Positions 55,435-64,000 of a stretch of DNA of 64,000 bases are shown here, piece after piece. Position numbers and translations under genes: made by a program. Numbering within the stretch: position 1 is the stretch's first letter; every line of letters begins with the position of its first letter. A model generated the notes under the pieces. The model saw only the letters and a program-made list of their open reading frames with translations. It did not search any database and was not told the DNA's origin. The stretch is from Zygnema cylindricum (lineage: Eukaryota; Streptophyta; Zygnematophyceae; Zygnematales; Zygnemataceae): assembly GCA_037447655.1 (NCBI GenBank), contig JBBHKE010003462.1, positions 1 through 64,000 of the forward strand, written 5' to 3'.

Positions 55435-55569
55435 TTGAAATTCCTAGATTTATAGGGTATTTTTTAGGTTTAAATAGATCAGTAAAATAAGAAAATGAAA
55501 AGGGTGGACAATCTGCCTCCACCTCCTCTCTCTAGCCACCATACATATTGTAGTCACTGAAGGATAAAG
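55435..55569 (+). repeat. Partial 3' LTR of element N
   Basis: First 135 bases match the start of 36792-37799 (for example TAGCCACCATAC, GTAGTCACT). It breaks after GATAAAG where LTR J begins; the rest is not found on J's far side. Confidence 0.85.
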
Positions 55570-55934
55570 TGTAGAAATTAATGGTCCATTTAAAGTATTT
55601 TCTAGGTCTAAATAGAAATATAGAAATAAGCCGAGGTAGTCTACCTCTAACTTCTCTCTCCAACTCTCAAACTTGTCGCAGTCATTGAGAAATTGGAGAG
55701 GGAGCTAGAGCCATGGCTACCTAGGCTATCCAGAGGTTTACGGGAAATATATATTAGTTAGGGGTTTTACTAAAGTTAGGGGTTTTACTAAAAGGTATGT
55801 GCCGGCCACAGGAATTGATCTTGGTACCTACTGGCCGGCAAACAGCTAGTAGTCGATAGCCTTAATCGTTAAGTCTAGAACTAGTGTTACGTATTATATG
55901 GTTTGATAATTATTTGTACATTATCAGGTAGGAT

Positions 55935-56825
55935 TGAAATTCTGTGGTCTCCATTGACCCACAGAATGAGCAGCCTATGTAAAGCCTCTAGGATAATATT
56001 TGCCCCTTCTACTTTCCCGCTGAATAACCGCCGCCCAGGCACACAAATATTCTGACCACTCTCACCCTTGTGAGGACAAGACTCCCCTGAGTCAAACGCA
56101 AAAAGAATCACTGAATTTGCTCACCCGAGCAGTAAGTTATGGCTGGTCAAAGATGACCTTTATAGTTACAAGCTCTCTTAGAGAGAGAGGTACCTAAATA
56201 TTACTAAGTCTCGGTCTGCCTACTCACGACTACCTACTATTAAACCCTAGTCCAATAGGAACACTATAAAGTACAAGAAGGTACAATGGGCGATGTACTT
56301 ATTGTACAACTATTGTACGACAAGGTCTACAAGGTGACACCTGTCAAATCGGAAGCCATGGTTCCTCCTCCCATCTTCTCTGGTATCAAATAATGTGGCG
56401 CCACGTGGCACCGCGTGACGCTATATCCGTATGCCGCCGAAAAGCTCACTTTGCGTGGCGGCTATAATGCCGGCCATCCGATCAAAACATATTTTACACG
56501 GTTCAGATTCGCGTACATGCAGAAATTGCTCATTTTGGTTAGTCTGCTGTTAATTAGCTGTTTCGTAAATGTTTATATATTTATAAAACCCGTCGCGTGT
56601 ATCGTCTCGTAACGCCTTAATGGTTAAGGCGTTAGGCTATAAAGAATTTAGAGGTCACAGGTTTAAATCTAGATCTAGGCATCATTTTAGCCGCAAATCC
56701 CTAAACTGCAAAAACTGCCACTTTCTAAATATGGCGGCAGCCATGGCGCGCCTTTGATCCTTACTCTCTTTCTTTAAAACAAAACTAAAATAGGGAAGTG
56801 AACTATTAATTACCTCTTTTCAACA
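55935..56825 (-). repeat. Solo LTR I' inside LTR J
   Basis: 891 bp; in the minus orientation TGTTGAAAAG...GAATTTCA, flanked by AGGAT at 55930-55934 and 56826-56830. Same family as the 5' LTR of S. It carries a plus-strand tRNA-like segment at 56610-56698. Confidence 0.93.
56610..56698 (+). promoter_or_regulatory. tRNA-like segment in solo LTR I'
   Basis: CTTAATGGTTAAGGCGTTAG (56617-56636) is strikingly like the D-arm of a class II (Ser/Leu) tRNA. GGTTTAAATC (56660-56669) is in the T-loop place but has one change from the B-box consensus. TTTT follows at 56695-56698. It is antisense to the LTR. Confidence 0.6.
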
Positions 56826-57540
56826 AGGATAATTCATTTAATTGTAACTGTTTACGGGATACATAGATCCATTAATGTAAAAGTACGGATTACGGTACAG
56901 ATAAGAAACCAATACCGCGCATTTATATATTTAATGAAACCAATATCGCGCATGTATTTATTACGGCTACGATTAAATATGAATTTAATCGGACGGCCGG
57001 AATTAACGCCGAGATCGCGGAAGAGGATTTCGATGGTTTGTGGTTATCGCCACATCGGATGACACGTGGCGGAATTACATTGGATCGCGCCATCTTCGAG
57101 GATTACAGGAGAGAATCCAAACATACCACGTGTCGACATTTAGGCCATGTCGTACAGTGTCCGTACAGAAAGTACACCGGCAGCTATACTTTTGTGTACG
57201 GAACTGTAATCTGATTGGTTCCGTACATCAATAGATAGAGTCTATGAGAGAGATAGGACTTAGAAAAATTAGGAGATAGGACCCTCTCTCCCACAGAGCT
57301 TCTGTACAAAAAGGTCAACTTTGACCCTCCATAACTTATTGCTCAAAGGAGCAAATTCAGAGATTCTTTTTGCTATCGACTCATGGGAGTCTTGCCTTCA
57401 CAGAGGCGAAGTTGGTCTGAGTTATTGTCTGCCAAGGTGGTAGATATATTTGCTGAAACACAAAAGGGTCAGGGTTATCTAGAGGCTTCTTGGAAGGTGT
57501 CCACTCTGAGGACTTATGGAGGTCTCAGAGTTTCACATAT

Positions 57541-57720
57541 AGGCCGCCGTTATTTTTTAAGTAGTGGTGACGCGAAATCGCGTCAATCACACGATGTTTA
57601 TTTTGGACGTCCCGGATTGTTTTACAAAATTCGAGGAGTTTCGTTGAGTGACTCAGCATGACTCAGTACACGATTTGTGAGATTGTGTGTACTTGAAAAT
57701 ATTTGGAACAACAATGCTTT
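57541..57720 (+). repeat. Fragment resembling element O LTR
   Basis: GACGCGAAATCGCGTC (57569-57584), ATGTTTATTTTGGACG and TTTGT(A/G)AGA-like words follow the same order as in O's LTR after its 28-bp palindrome (50036 onward). Similarity fades after about 57720. No target duplication seen. Confidence 0.65.
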
Positions 57721-58430
57721 GTCTTATCTGTTTTATTAAATTAGTGTTGATTATGACGTTTATATTTACGTGGTTAATTAGGGTTTCAACAGTTTAATTT
57801 GTGTGTGAAAAATATTGTACTTGTAGACAAGTGTACCCTTAAGATTGCTTGACTCTCAGGTGTACGCTTACGATTACTTTGATTTAGTGACAGTTACATA
57901 ATTTACGTTGGTTATTTTGACACTTAGTGATTCGTTGACAGCTCACAAGTGTATATATAGGAATGAGCTTTGTTAGGAATTAATAATCATTGCTCGTTAG
58001 GGACCAAAGATGTAGTATTTTAGGGTTGTCGATTAGTTCATGCACTTTGAATGATATAATGATTATTTGATTATACTTTGATTATACTTTTGTTTATGTG
58101 TGATGCATTTGTTTGTTATTATTTATTTATGTTATTTTATATATGTTTGATATGCACTATTTATGCATTTGTCCTAGGGTTTGTTTATGTCGATTATTCC
58201 ATCAAACCTTAGATGTTGTCATAGGGTTTATTTATGTTGATTATTTCATGAAACCTTAAATGTTGTTTGTTGCGTCTGTCTACGCATATGGAGGATGCAT
58301 TTATAATGATTGTTCATTGGCCTAGATTTGCTTAGCTTCTTGCATGATAGTTTGGGTTGCTTTTGCGGTCTATTTTAGACAAAAGAACAACACTTTTCAC
58401 CGAAACATATAAATAGATGAACCGGCGTGA
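57721..58430. other. AT-rich non-coding DNA with a 47-bp duplication
   Basis: No gene recognised. A 47-bp tandem duplication (TAGGGTTTGTTTATGTCGATT-like units at 58175 and 58222) is visible. The strong AT bias contrasts with the GC-rich minisatellite that follows. Confidence 0.6.
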
Positions 58431-58700
58431 AATCGCATGTGCGAACGAAAATTATACACGCATGCCAAAATCGTGCGTGTATGCCTAAAATCGCGCGTGC
58501 ACGCATAAAACCGGGCGTGCATGCAAAATACCGCGCGCGCGTGCCTTAAACTGTGCGTGCATGTGCAATACCGCGCGTGCGTGAGAAATATCACGCGTGC
58601 ATAAGAAAATCGCGCGTGCCTGTGTAATATCGTGCGCGCGCCCCGACTATCACGCGTGCGGGAACAGTATCGTGCGCGCGAGCTACTGACACCATGCGGC
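58430..58700. repeat. GC-rich minisatellite, about 20-bp period
   Basis: About 12 degenerate units of the form AAAATCGCGCGTGCATGC with alternating purine-pyrimidine runs (CGCGCG, GCGTGC). Many units keep the phase of the preceding frame, so the RT frame of Q runs open through it; this has no coding meaning. Confidence 0.85.
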
Positions 58701-58704
58701 ATGA

Positions 58705-59960
58705 CATTTCCCTTCTTTAACTCCATTGGAGTTGTACAACTATTAGCTTTATCCTTCTGAAATTTTTCCAACATGTTCTTTATTGCTTCCTTTTGAGTCA
58801 ATCTTATAATGTTTCATTCTCGGTCTCTTTTTACCTGGATTCCCAAAATATATTTTGCTTCTCCCATATCCTTTATTTCAAATCTCCCCTTAAGATCGGT
58901 TTTCAGTTTATCAATTTTTTCCATTGATTTACTTAAAACAAGTAAATCATCAACATAAATTGCAATATATATAATACCTTGTTCATCTTCAAAAACATAG
59001 ATTGAGTGATCTGAGCTGATCCGGATATATCTCAGACTGGTAAGAAACTCATCAAGTTTATTTTTCCACTGTCGAGGCGCCTATTTCAAACCGTAAAGGG
59101 ATTTAATCAGCCGGCATTCCTTACTCTCCTCTCCTTCCTCCACAAATCCTTCAAGTTGTCGCATGAAGATCTCCCCTTCCAATTCTCCATGCAAAAAGAT
59201 TGTCTTGATGTGCATCTAGTGCACCTCCATGTCTTTTGTTGTTGCTAGACTGAGAAGTATGCGGACGGAGGGAAATCTGACGACCGGGATAAAGGTTTCC
59301 TTGTAGTCGATTTTTTCTTTCTATGTAAATTCTTTTGCCACTTATCGGGCTTTGTAACGCTCAATGGTGGTATCCGAGTTCAGTTTTAAATTGAAAACCC
59401 ACTTACAACCGATTGGTTTTCGGTTTGGTGGACAGTCCACCTGCTCCCAAGTATCCACTGCCATAACTGAGGCCATCTCCTCATTGAAGCCTATCTTCCA
59501 CCAGTTTCTTTCTGGACAAGTCATCGCCTCTTCATAAGTTTGAGGTTCATCTTGATGAGATAGTTTTGTTACCTTGTTATTAACCTGTTGTTTTTGTAAT
59601 CTTTTGCTACTTCTCCTCCCCCTCTCAAAATCTGTGGCTAGAATAGATGGTTTTCGTGGGTTCTTTCGAACAATCTCGGCTTCTCCCCTATCCCTTGATT
59701 CTCAATCAATTTCCATCAAGTCTTCCGCTTCGGGTAGAGTTGTCACTGGAGTTTTCGCAGCCAAGTCCTTTTCGGTCTGATTTGTACCTGCGAGAATGTC
59801 ATCTTCTCTAAAACCTAGATAGTTAGGAAGCTCAAAGTCATCATAATTTTTTGACTCAAATCTGATTTTTACTGTCTTTGTATACTTGAAGGGATCCACA
59901 GACTTCCCTTCATCTATAACTACTAGATGCTTTACTAAGATTATATCTTGTTTTTTAGAT
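58705..59960 (-). pseudogene. Element Q reverse transcriptase and linker
   Basis: The minus strand gives NWWKIGFNEEMASVMAVDTWEQVDCPPNRKPIGCKWVFNLKL (59524-59342). Further frames lead to the YVDD box (about 58940) and end with EAIKNMLEKFQKDKANSCTTPMELKKGN at 58705. The linker with EADEIVR-like text and KTVKIRFESK is at 59899-59702. Several stops and frame changes are present. Confidence 0.86.
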
Positions 59961-61141
59961 CGTAAACTCTATATCTTTTAACATCCTCATCATATCCTTA
60001 TAAGTATCCTGGTTTTCCTTTTGGATCTTGCTTCCAATTAGACCGATCTCTATCTAGACTGAATACTTGACAACCGAAAACCTTTAAGTGATACATGTCT
60101 GGTTTTCGCCTAATCCATCTCTCATAAGGTGTTTGATCTTTATAGCTGAAGTAAGAACTCTATTTTTGAGGTAATTAGCAACAGTTCATTGCTTCTGCCC
60201 AAAACCTTTTTCCTATCTTCTTATCTGACAACATACTTCTAGCACTATCACTTAGTGTTCTATTTAACCTTTCAGCTACCCCATTCTGTTCCGGGTTTTC
60301 TGGAACTATCTTTTGGTAATAGACCCCATCTTCCCTCTGAAAATCCTCAAATTGGTTAGAAGTATACTCTCCACTATTGTCGATCCTTATTCTCGTGATT
60401 GGAGTTTCATGGTGTTTTTCGCTCCATGCTTTATATTGTCTAAAATAATCATGAGCTTCGGACTTGTTTTTCAAAAAATACACTCGGGAATACCAAGACC
60501 AATCATCGGTGATAGTCATCATAAATCTATTCCCCCCCGGTGAGGGTACTTTGGCCGGTCCCCAAATATCTGTGTGTACTAATTCTAGAATTTTTTCTCC
60601 CCTATAGGTGGTTGTTTTGGGAAAGGGCAATCTGTGTGCTTTACCTTTGAGCACATCCACTACAATCATTTAGAATCTCACTCTCACTGAACTGAATTCC
60701 TTCCACCACTCCCATCTTTTTCATCTCTCTTAGCTTATCTAGATTCACATGCCCAAGCCTTTTATGCCACATCATTATATGATGAACACCAGCATAGTAA
60801 ATTTTTTTCTTTTCATTGCTTAAAATCAGCCTAAACATCCCCTGGCTACCTTTTACAGCGGTGAAATAAACTTCCTCCTCAAAACTAGCAGTAAAGACTC
60901 CTTTCCTAGTGCTAGTATCAAAACCCTTATCATCTAATACTGACGTAGAGATGAGGTTTTTGTTTAGTTTCGGAATTAACAATACATCGGAGAATGTAAC
61001 TATGGATGTCTTACCTTCTACAAACATTTTCAGATCTACGGATCCTACTAGAGTAGTAGTGACTATCCTCCCATCCTCGTACTCTATCTCTAGGGTGGGA
61101 ATATTTCTTATCTTACTGAACAGGTGTTTATCATTACACAT
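59961..61141 (-). pseudogene. Element Q protease tail and integrase
   Basis: Protease tail and gag-pre-integrase (61141-60641) include EIEYEDGRIV, WHKRLGHVNLDKL and DCSGCAQ. Integrase (60669-60175) has HTDIWGPAKVPSPGG, IDNSGEYTS in place of SDNGGEYTS, and NPEQNGVAERLNRTL; the core Asp is kept. The two frames overlap around 60650 by one shift. Confidence 0.88.
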
Positions 61142-62257
61142 GTGCAGGAAGGCACCTTAATCTAAAATCCAACCTGCTTCACCTTTCAATCCACCGAAAA
61201 CACATTTCTGCTTTCGTTGAATTTCTTCCTCGTTTGTCGCTCCTAACTCCTCATCCAATAGGAGCTCATCCTCCTCGTCTTCGGATTCCACGTGATGTAT
61301 TTGTGTCACAAGGGCCTTTTTCTTTCCTCTCGGGGTTCCACCGGTGTGCCCCTCTTTTAACCGAAGCTCGGTTAGTTTAGTGGACTCTGCCATATAGTGC
61401 TCTAGTTTCTTACAAAAATTACATAAACCCTTGGGAGCCCTTGGTCCGAACTCGTCGATCTGTTTTTTTTGCTCCCCCCCTCCGTAATTTCTGATCACGC
61501 TTGCCCACTCTTTCCTCCCCTTCGGATCTCAATTGTATTCTCCCGAAAGAGAATCATTCCTACCACTGAGTTTTATATCCACCTTGAGTCCGGCAAGTCC
61601 TGCACATGGTTGACTATGTTCTCAAACTCATATAGTAACTTCATCAGTAGACACTTAACCTTTTATTCTTCACTAAAATATTATCCATCACTCTCTAGCT
61701 CCATGAAAAGTGTAGCAAACTCATTGCAAAAATCGAACATCTTCCCCCTTTTGTATACATACTCTTTAACTTTCTGATCAGCCAATTGTTGTTGGTGAAT
61801 CCTACCACTTCGCTACATCTCTATGAGAGCCTTGCAAAGATCAAATGCCTTTTCTACCTACAAATGAGGACATGTAAGTCCTTCTGGAAGGTGGTGGAGG
61901 ATTAAGTGCTTTGCCGCCATATTGTTGAAATCCCAAGTATCAATATCATTCTCCTCGTTCCTCGGAATAGGTGATATGAATGCCGAACCAGTTGCTATTG
62001 GTGTGGTCATCTCCTTCCCCTTTCCTTTGTCCACCACCTCTCTTTCCTTTGTCTCCTCCGTTGAAGATGGATCTGCATCTCTAGTGAAGGTGCCTTCTGT
62101 AAACCCTGGAGGTATCCGAAGACTGGATGGACGCCTCACTCGTCCACTCAGTATTCCCCAAAACCGTTTCTCACATAAAGATCCGGTCATCAGACTTTCC
62201 TAGTATATGAAGCGAGCTCCATTGAATATGGGCACCGTAGATGGTGGGCCTATAACC
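61142..62257 (-). pseudogene. Element Q gag and protease start
   Basis: Gag N-terminus 62190-61858 (MTGSLCEKRFWGILSGRVRRPSSLRIPPGF), decayed helices, then 61498-61157 with a knuckle reading CNFCKKLEHYMAES: the His is kept but the last Cys is Ser. The protease motif should follow at about 61150, but a stop replaces the catalytic Asp codon region. Confidence 0.85.
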
Positions 62258-63170
62258 TACAACTTTGAGACCTCGGAAAGACCTCAGAGTAAGCAACTCA
62301 CACGAAGCCTCTAGGATAACCTTGACCCCTTTGTCTTTCAGCACGAATAACATTCACCTTCGCAAACAAAAACTTTGAAAATCTCCACCTTTGTGATGGC
62401 AAGACTCCCTTGAGTCAATAGCAAAAAGAATCTCTGAATTTGCTCCCTTGAGCAGTATGTTATGGAGTGTCAAAGTTGACCTTTTGTACAGAAGCTCTCT
62501 GGGAGAGAGGGTCCTATATACCAATTTTTCTAAGTCCTATCTCTCTCTAAAACTCTATCTGTTGGTGTACAACACCAATCATATTACTCTTCCGTACACA
62601 AAAGTACAGATGCCGGTGTACTTTATGTACGGATATTGTACGACATGGCCTAAATGTCGACACATGTCATATCCGAATTCGGTCCCGTAATTCCCGAAGA
62701 TGCCGCGATCCAACGTAATTGTGCCACGTGTCATCCAATTTGGCGATGACCACAAACCGCGGAGAATCTCTTCCGCGATCTCGACTTTCTTTTCGGCTGT
62801 CCGATTGAATGCAGATTTCAATGGTAGCCGTCATAAATGCTTGTGCGGTATTTGTTTCGTAAAAGAAACAAAATGCGCGGTACTTGTTTCTTGTCCATAG
62901 CGAAATCCGTACGTTTACATAACGGGATCTATGTAACCGTAAACATTCGTCGTTAAATGAATTTTCCAACGTGTTCACATTTAAATAAATATCAAACCCA
63001 ATAGTATGTATCGTAACTTCTAGACTTAACATTTAAGTCTATCGGCTACCGGCGTTCTGACGATCGGCATGTATCAGGATCATATCCTGTTACCAATTTA
63101 CTCCTTTTAGTAAATAAACCTACCTTTTGTAAATTAACTAATCTATTTCCCGTAAACCTCTGGATAGCCT
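62258..63170 (-). repeat. Partial 5' LTR of element Q
   Basis: H-family LTR ending TTGTA (minus strand) at 62258, with G-box, GTAC cluster and GGTCAACTTTGAC palindrome. It is truncated at 63170 in CTCTGGATAGCCT, missing the outer end. The in-LTR start codon is lost. A weak tRNA-like segment is near 63010-63110. Confidence 0.88.
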
Positions 63171-63519
63171 CATGTTGGTGTACTCCCACATTTGAATATC
63201 ATTTTCCTTGGTCTTCACGACAACCGTTTCGGGTGCCGTGGCAATAGGAGTAAGAGGTGTCTCCTTTCCTTTCCCTTTTTTGGACACATTATTGTCCACA
63301 CCGTCTATCTCCTCCGTTGGAGCAGATGCTGCTGTAGAAAATATCACTCCATCAAACCTTTGTGGGGTCCCTTGAGATAGACTTTCACTTGACGATACCC
63401 CAATATCGTTTTTCACACAATGCCTTTGTCATCATGGCTTCCCAGTAAATGAACCCAGATTCGTTGAAGATGGGCACCCTAGAGGGTGGGACCATAACTT
63501 GCAATTCTATATCCCCCAT
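63171..63519 (-). pseudogene. Element R gag N-terminus, broken
   Basis: Starts MGDIELQVMVPPSRVP with the in-LTR ATG. A frame shift follows, then a frame with LSQGTPQRFDGVIF, SKKGKGKETPLTPIATAPETVVVKTKENDIQMWEYTNM. This matches G's SEKGKGKEIPLTPIATVSGAAIVKTVENDTQMWEDVNM. It ends at the Q junction. Confidence 0.82.
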
Positions 63520-64000
63520 TAGATCACTGAATTCACGAAGCCTTTAGATAACTTTTGGCTAGCCCTCTTTCAATTTGGATCACTGCTACCCAAGCAGGCA
63601 AATAAACAATATGACTGCACCCTTGTGCAGTTTGAACTCCCTTAAGTCCACAGAAAAAACAATCACTAAAAATGCCCAACCAGGCAATTAATTATCAAGC
63701 GGCAAAGATGCCAATATTTATACAAGCTTGTTGGGAGAGAGGTGGCTACTTCCTCAATCCTCTAAGTCCTAAACCCCTCTCACAACCCCTATCTTCTAAT
63801 GTAGGAACCAATCAAAAGACTGTATAGTACAAAAAGGTACTACGGCCGATGTATTTTCTCTACAGCTGGTGTACGACAAGGCCATGGAGGGGACGTTTGT
63901 CTACTTCGGACTTGTCCTCATGCTCCCCGGGATTCCCGCTTCCCTATGATATCGTGCCACGTGTTGACAGGTCATGTGACATCCAAAAACCGCCAAGACA
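63500..64000 (-). repeat. Partial 5' LTR of element R (cut by window end)
   Basis: G-family LTR end (TTGCA at 63500 on the minus strand) with the ATTGG-like, GTAC-rich and CACGTG (63959-63964) segments in the same order as in G. The remaining half lies beyond the window. Confidence 0.88.

Larger units (their letters stand above)
36792..55569 (+). mobile_element. Copia element N, split by gypsy T and insert P
   Basis: 5' LTR 36792-37799, gag-protease-integrase 37800-39718, integrase-RT 47489-49330, RNase H 54858-55420 and a partial 3' LTR 55435-55569. The coding blocks join in order when T (39724-47483, ATATA duplication) and P (49331-54857) are removed. LTRs belong to the G/D family; the first base of the 5' LTR has changed (AGTTGAAAT). 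The 3' LTR breaks after GATAAAG where J starts, and its remainder is absent. Confidence 0.9.
55570..57535 (+). repeat. LTR J of the H family, interrupted by solo LTR I'
   Basis: Starts TGTAGAAATTAATGG and ends GAGTTTCA, about 1070 bp after removal of I' and one AGGAT copy. It includes the in-LTR ATG at 57516. Flanks TAAAG (left) and CATAT (right) do not match, and no primer-binding site or gag follows. So it is either a solo LTR with a rearranged right side or one end of a deleted element. Confidence 0.85.
58705..63170 (-). mobile_element. Copia element Q, both ends truncated
   Basis: Minus-strand H-family element. From the right: partial 5' LTR 63170-62258, primer-binding site 62257-62243, gag, protease, integrase, and RT to 58705, where it ends next to the minisatellite. 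RNase H and 3' LTR are absent. The LTR lacks its first 160 or so bases and abuts gag of R at 63170/63171. Confidence 0.88.
63171..64000 (-). mobile_element. Copia element R, 5' end only (runs off the window)
   Basis: Minus-strand G-family element: 5' LTR from 63500 past the window edge, primer-binding site complement 63485-63499 (two mismatches), gag N-terminus 63519-63171 starting from an in-LTR ATG (63519-63517). Gag breaks at NDIQMWEYTNM, where the sequence jumps into Q's LTR. Confidence 0.85.

Noticed and set aside
58397-58801. 134-codon minus-strand frame ending in a Cys/Arg/His-rich repeat
   Set aside because: A chimera of Q reverse transcriptase and the GC minisatellite; not a gene.

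Overview
The window is almost entirely transposable-element DNA from what looks like a land plant with a large, repeat-rich genome. I see no host gene. Two things point to a plant. The Ty3/gypsy element has a primer-binding site of the plant initiator tRNA-Met type (TGGTATCA-AGC). The Ty1/copia elements carry a 15-nt site that, from memory, matches the plant initiator tRNA-Met anticodon arm better than the fly one. The species cannot be named from the sequence.

Layout. 1-2330: GA microsatellite, a 49-bp tandem array and anonymous AT-rich DNA. 2331-11268: copia element D (minus strand, 3' truncated), split inside gag by the gag-only element C (4276-9622), which is itself split by solo LTR B (6993-8038). 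About 11274-29866: old copia element E (plus strand), cut into four coding blocks by solo LTR F (12017-13018), the young near-intact element G (13301-19726) and the older element H (21177-27635). E's 3' LTR is interrupted at 29867 by S. S is interrupted at 31148 by M, and M's 3' LTR is interrupted at 36792 by N. N is split by gypsy element T (39724-47483) and by an unclassified insert P (49331-54857), which contains gag-only element O (49712-53792). N's 3' LTR then breaks into LTR J (55570-57535), which holds solo LTR I' (55935-56825). 57536-58704: a fragment of O-like LTR, AT-rich DNA and a GC-rich minisatellite. 58705-63170: copia element Q (minus strand, both ends lost). 63171-64000: 5' end of copia element R (minus strand), cut by the window edge. 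Five-base target-site duplications support the boundaries of B, C, G, H, I', O and T; F has a near match.

G is the only element that could recently have been active. It has two 1042-bp LTRs differing at about nine positions and encodes gag, protease, integrase, reverse transcriptase and RNase H. A single missing base splits its otherwise single reading frame in two. All other elements are pseudogenes or truncated copies.

The most notable biology is shared by the copia families. (1) The primer-binding site matches the anticodon arm of initiator tRNA-Met, as in Drosophila copia (half-tRNA priming), rather than its 3' end. (2) The gag start codon lies inside the LTR, exactly 20 nt before its end, so the primer-binding site is translated. 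(3) The LTRs carry an antisense tRNA-like segment with a Pol III B box, followed in the better copies by a T run. (4) They share a G-box, a GTAC cluster and an ATTGG box. (5) Two elements, C and O, keep gag but lack a full pol.
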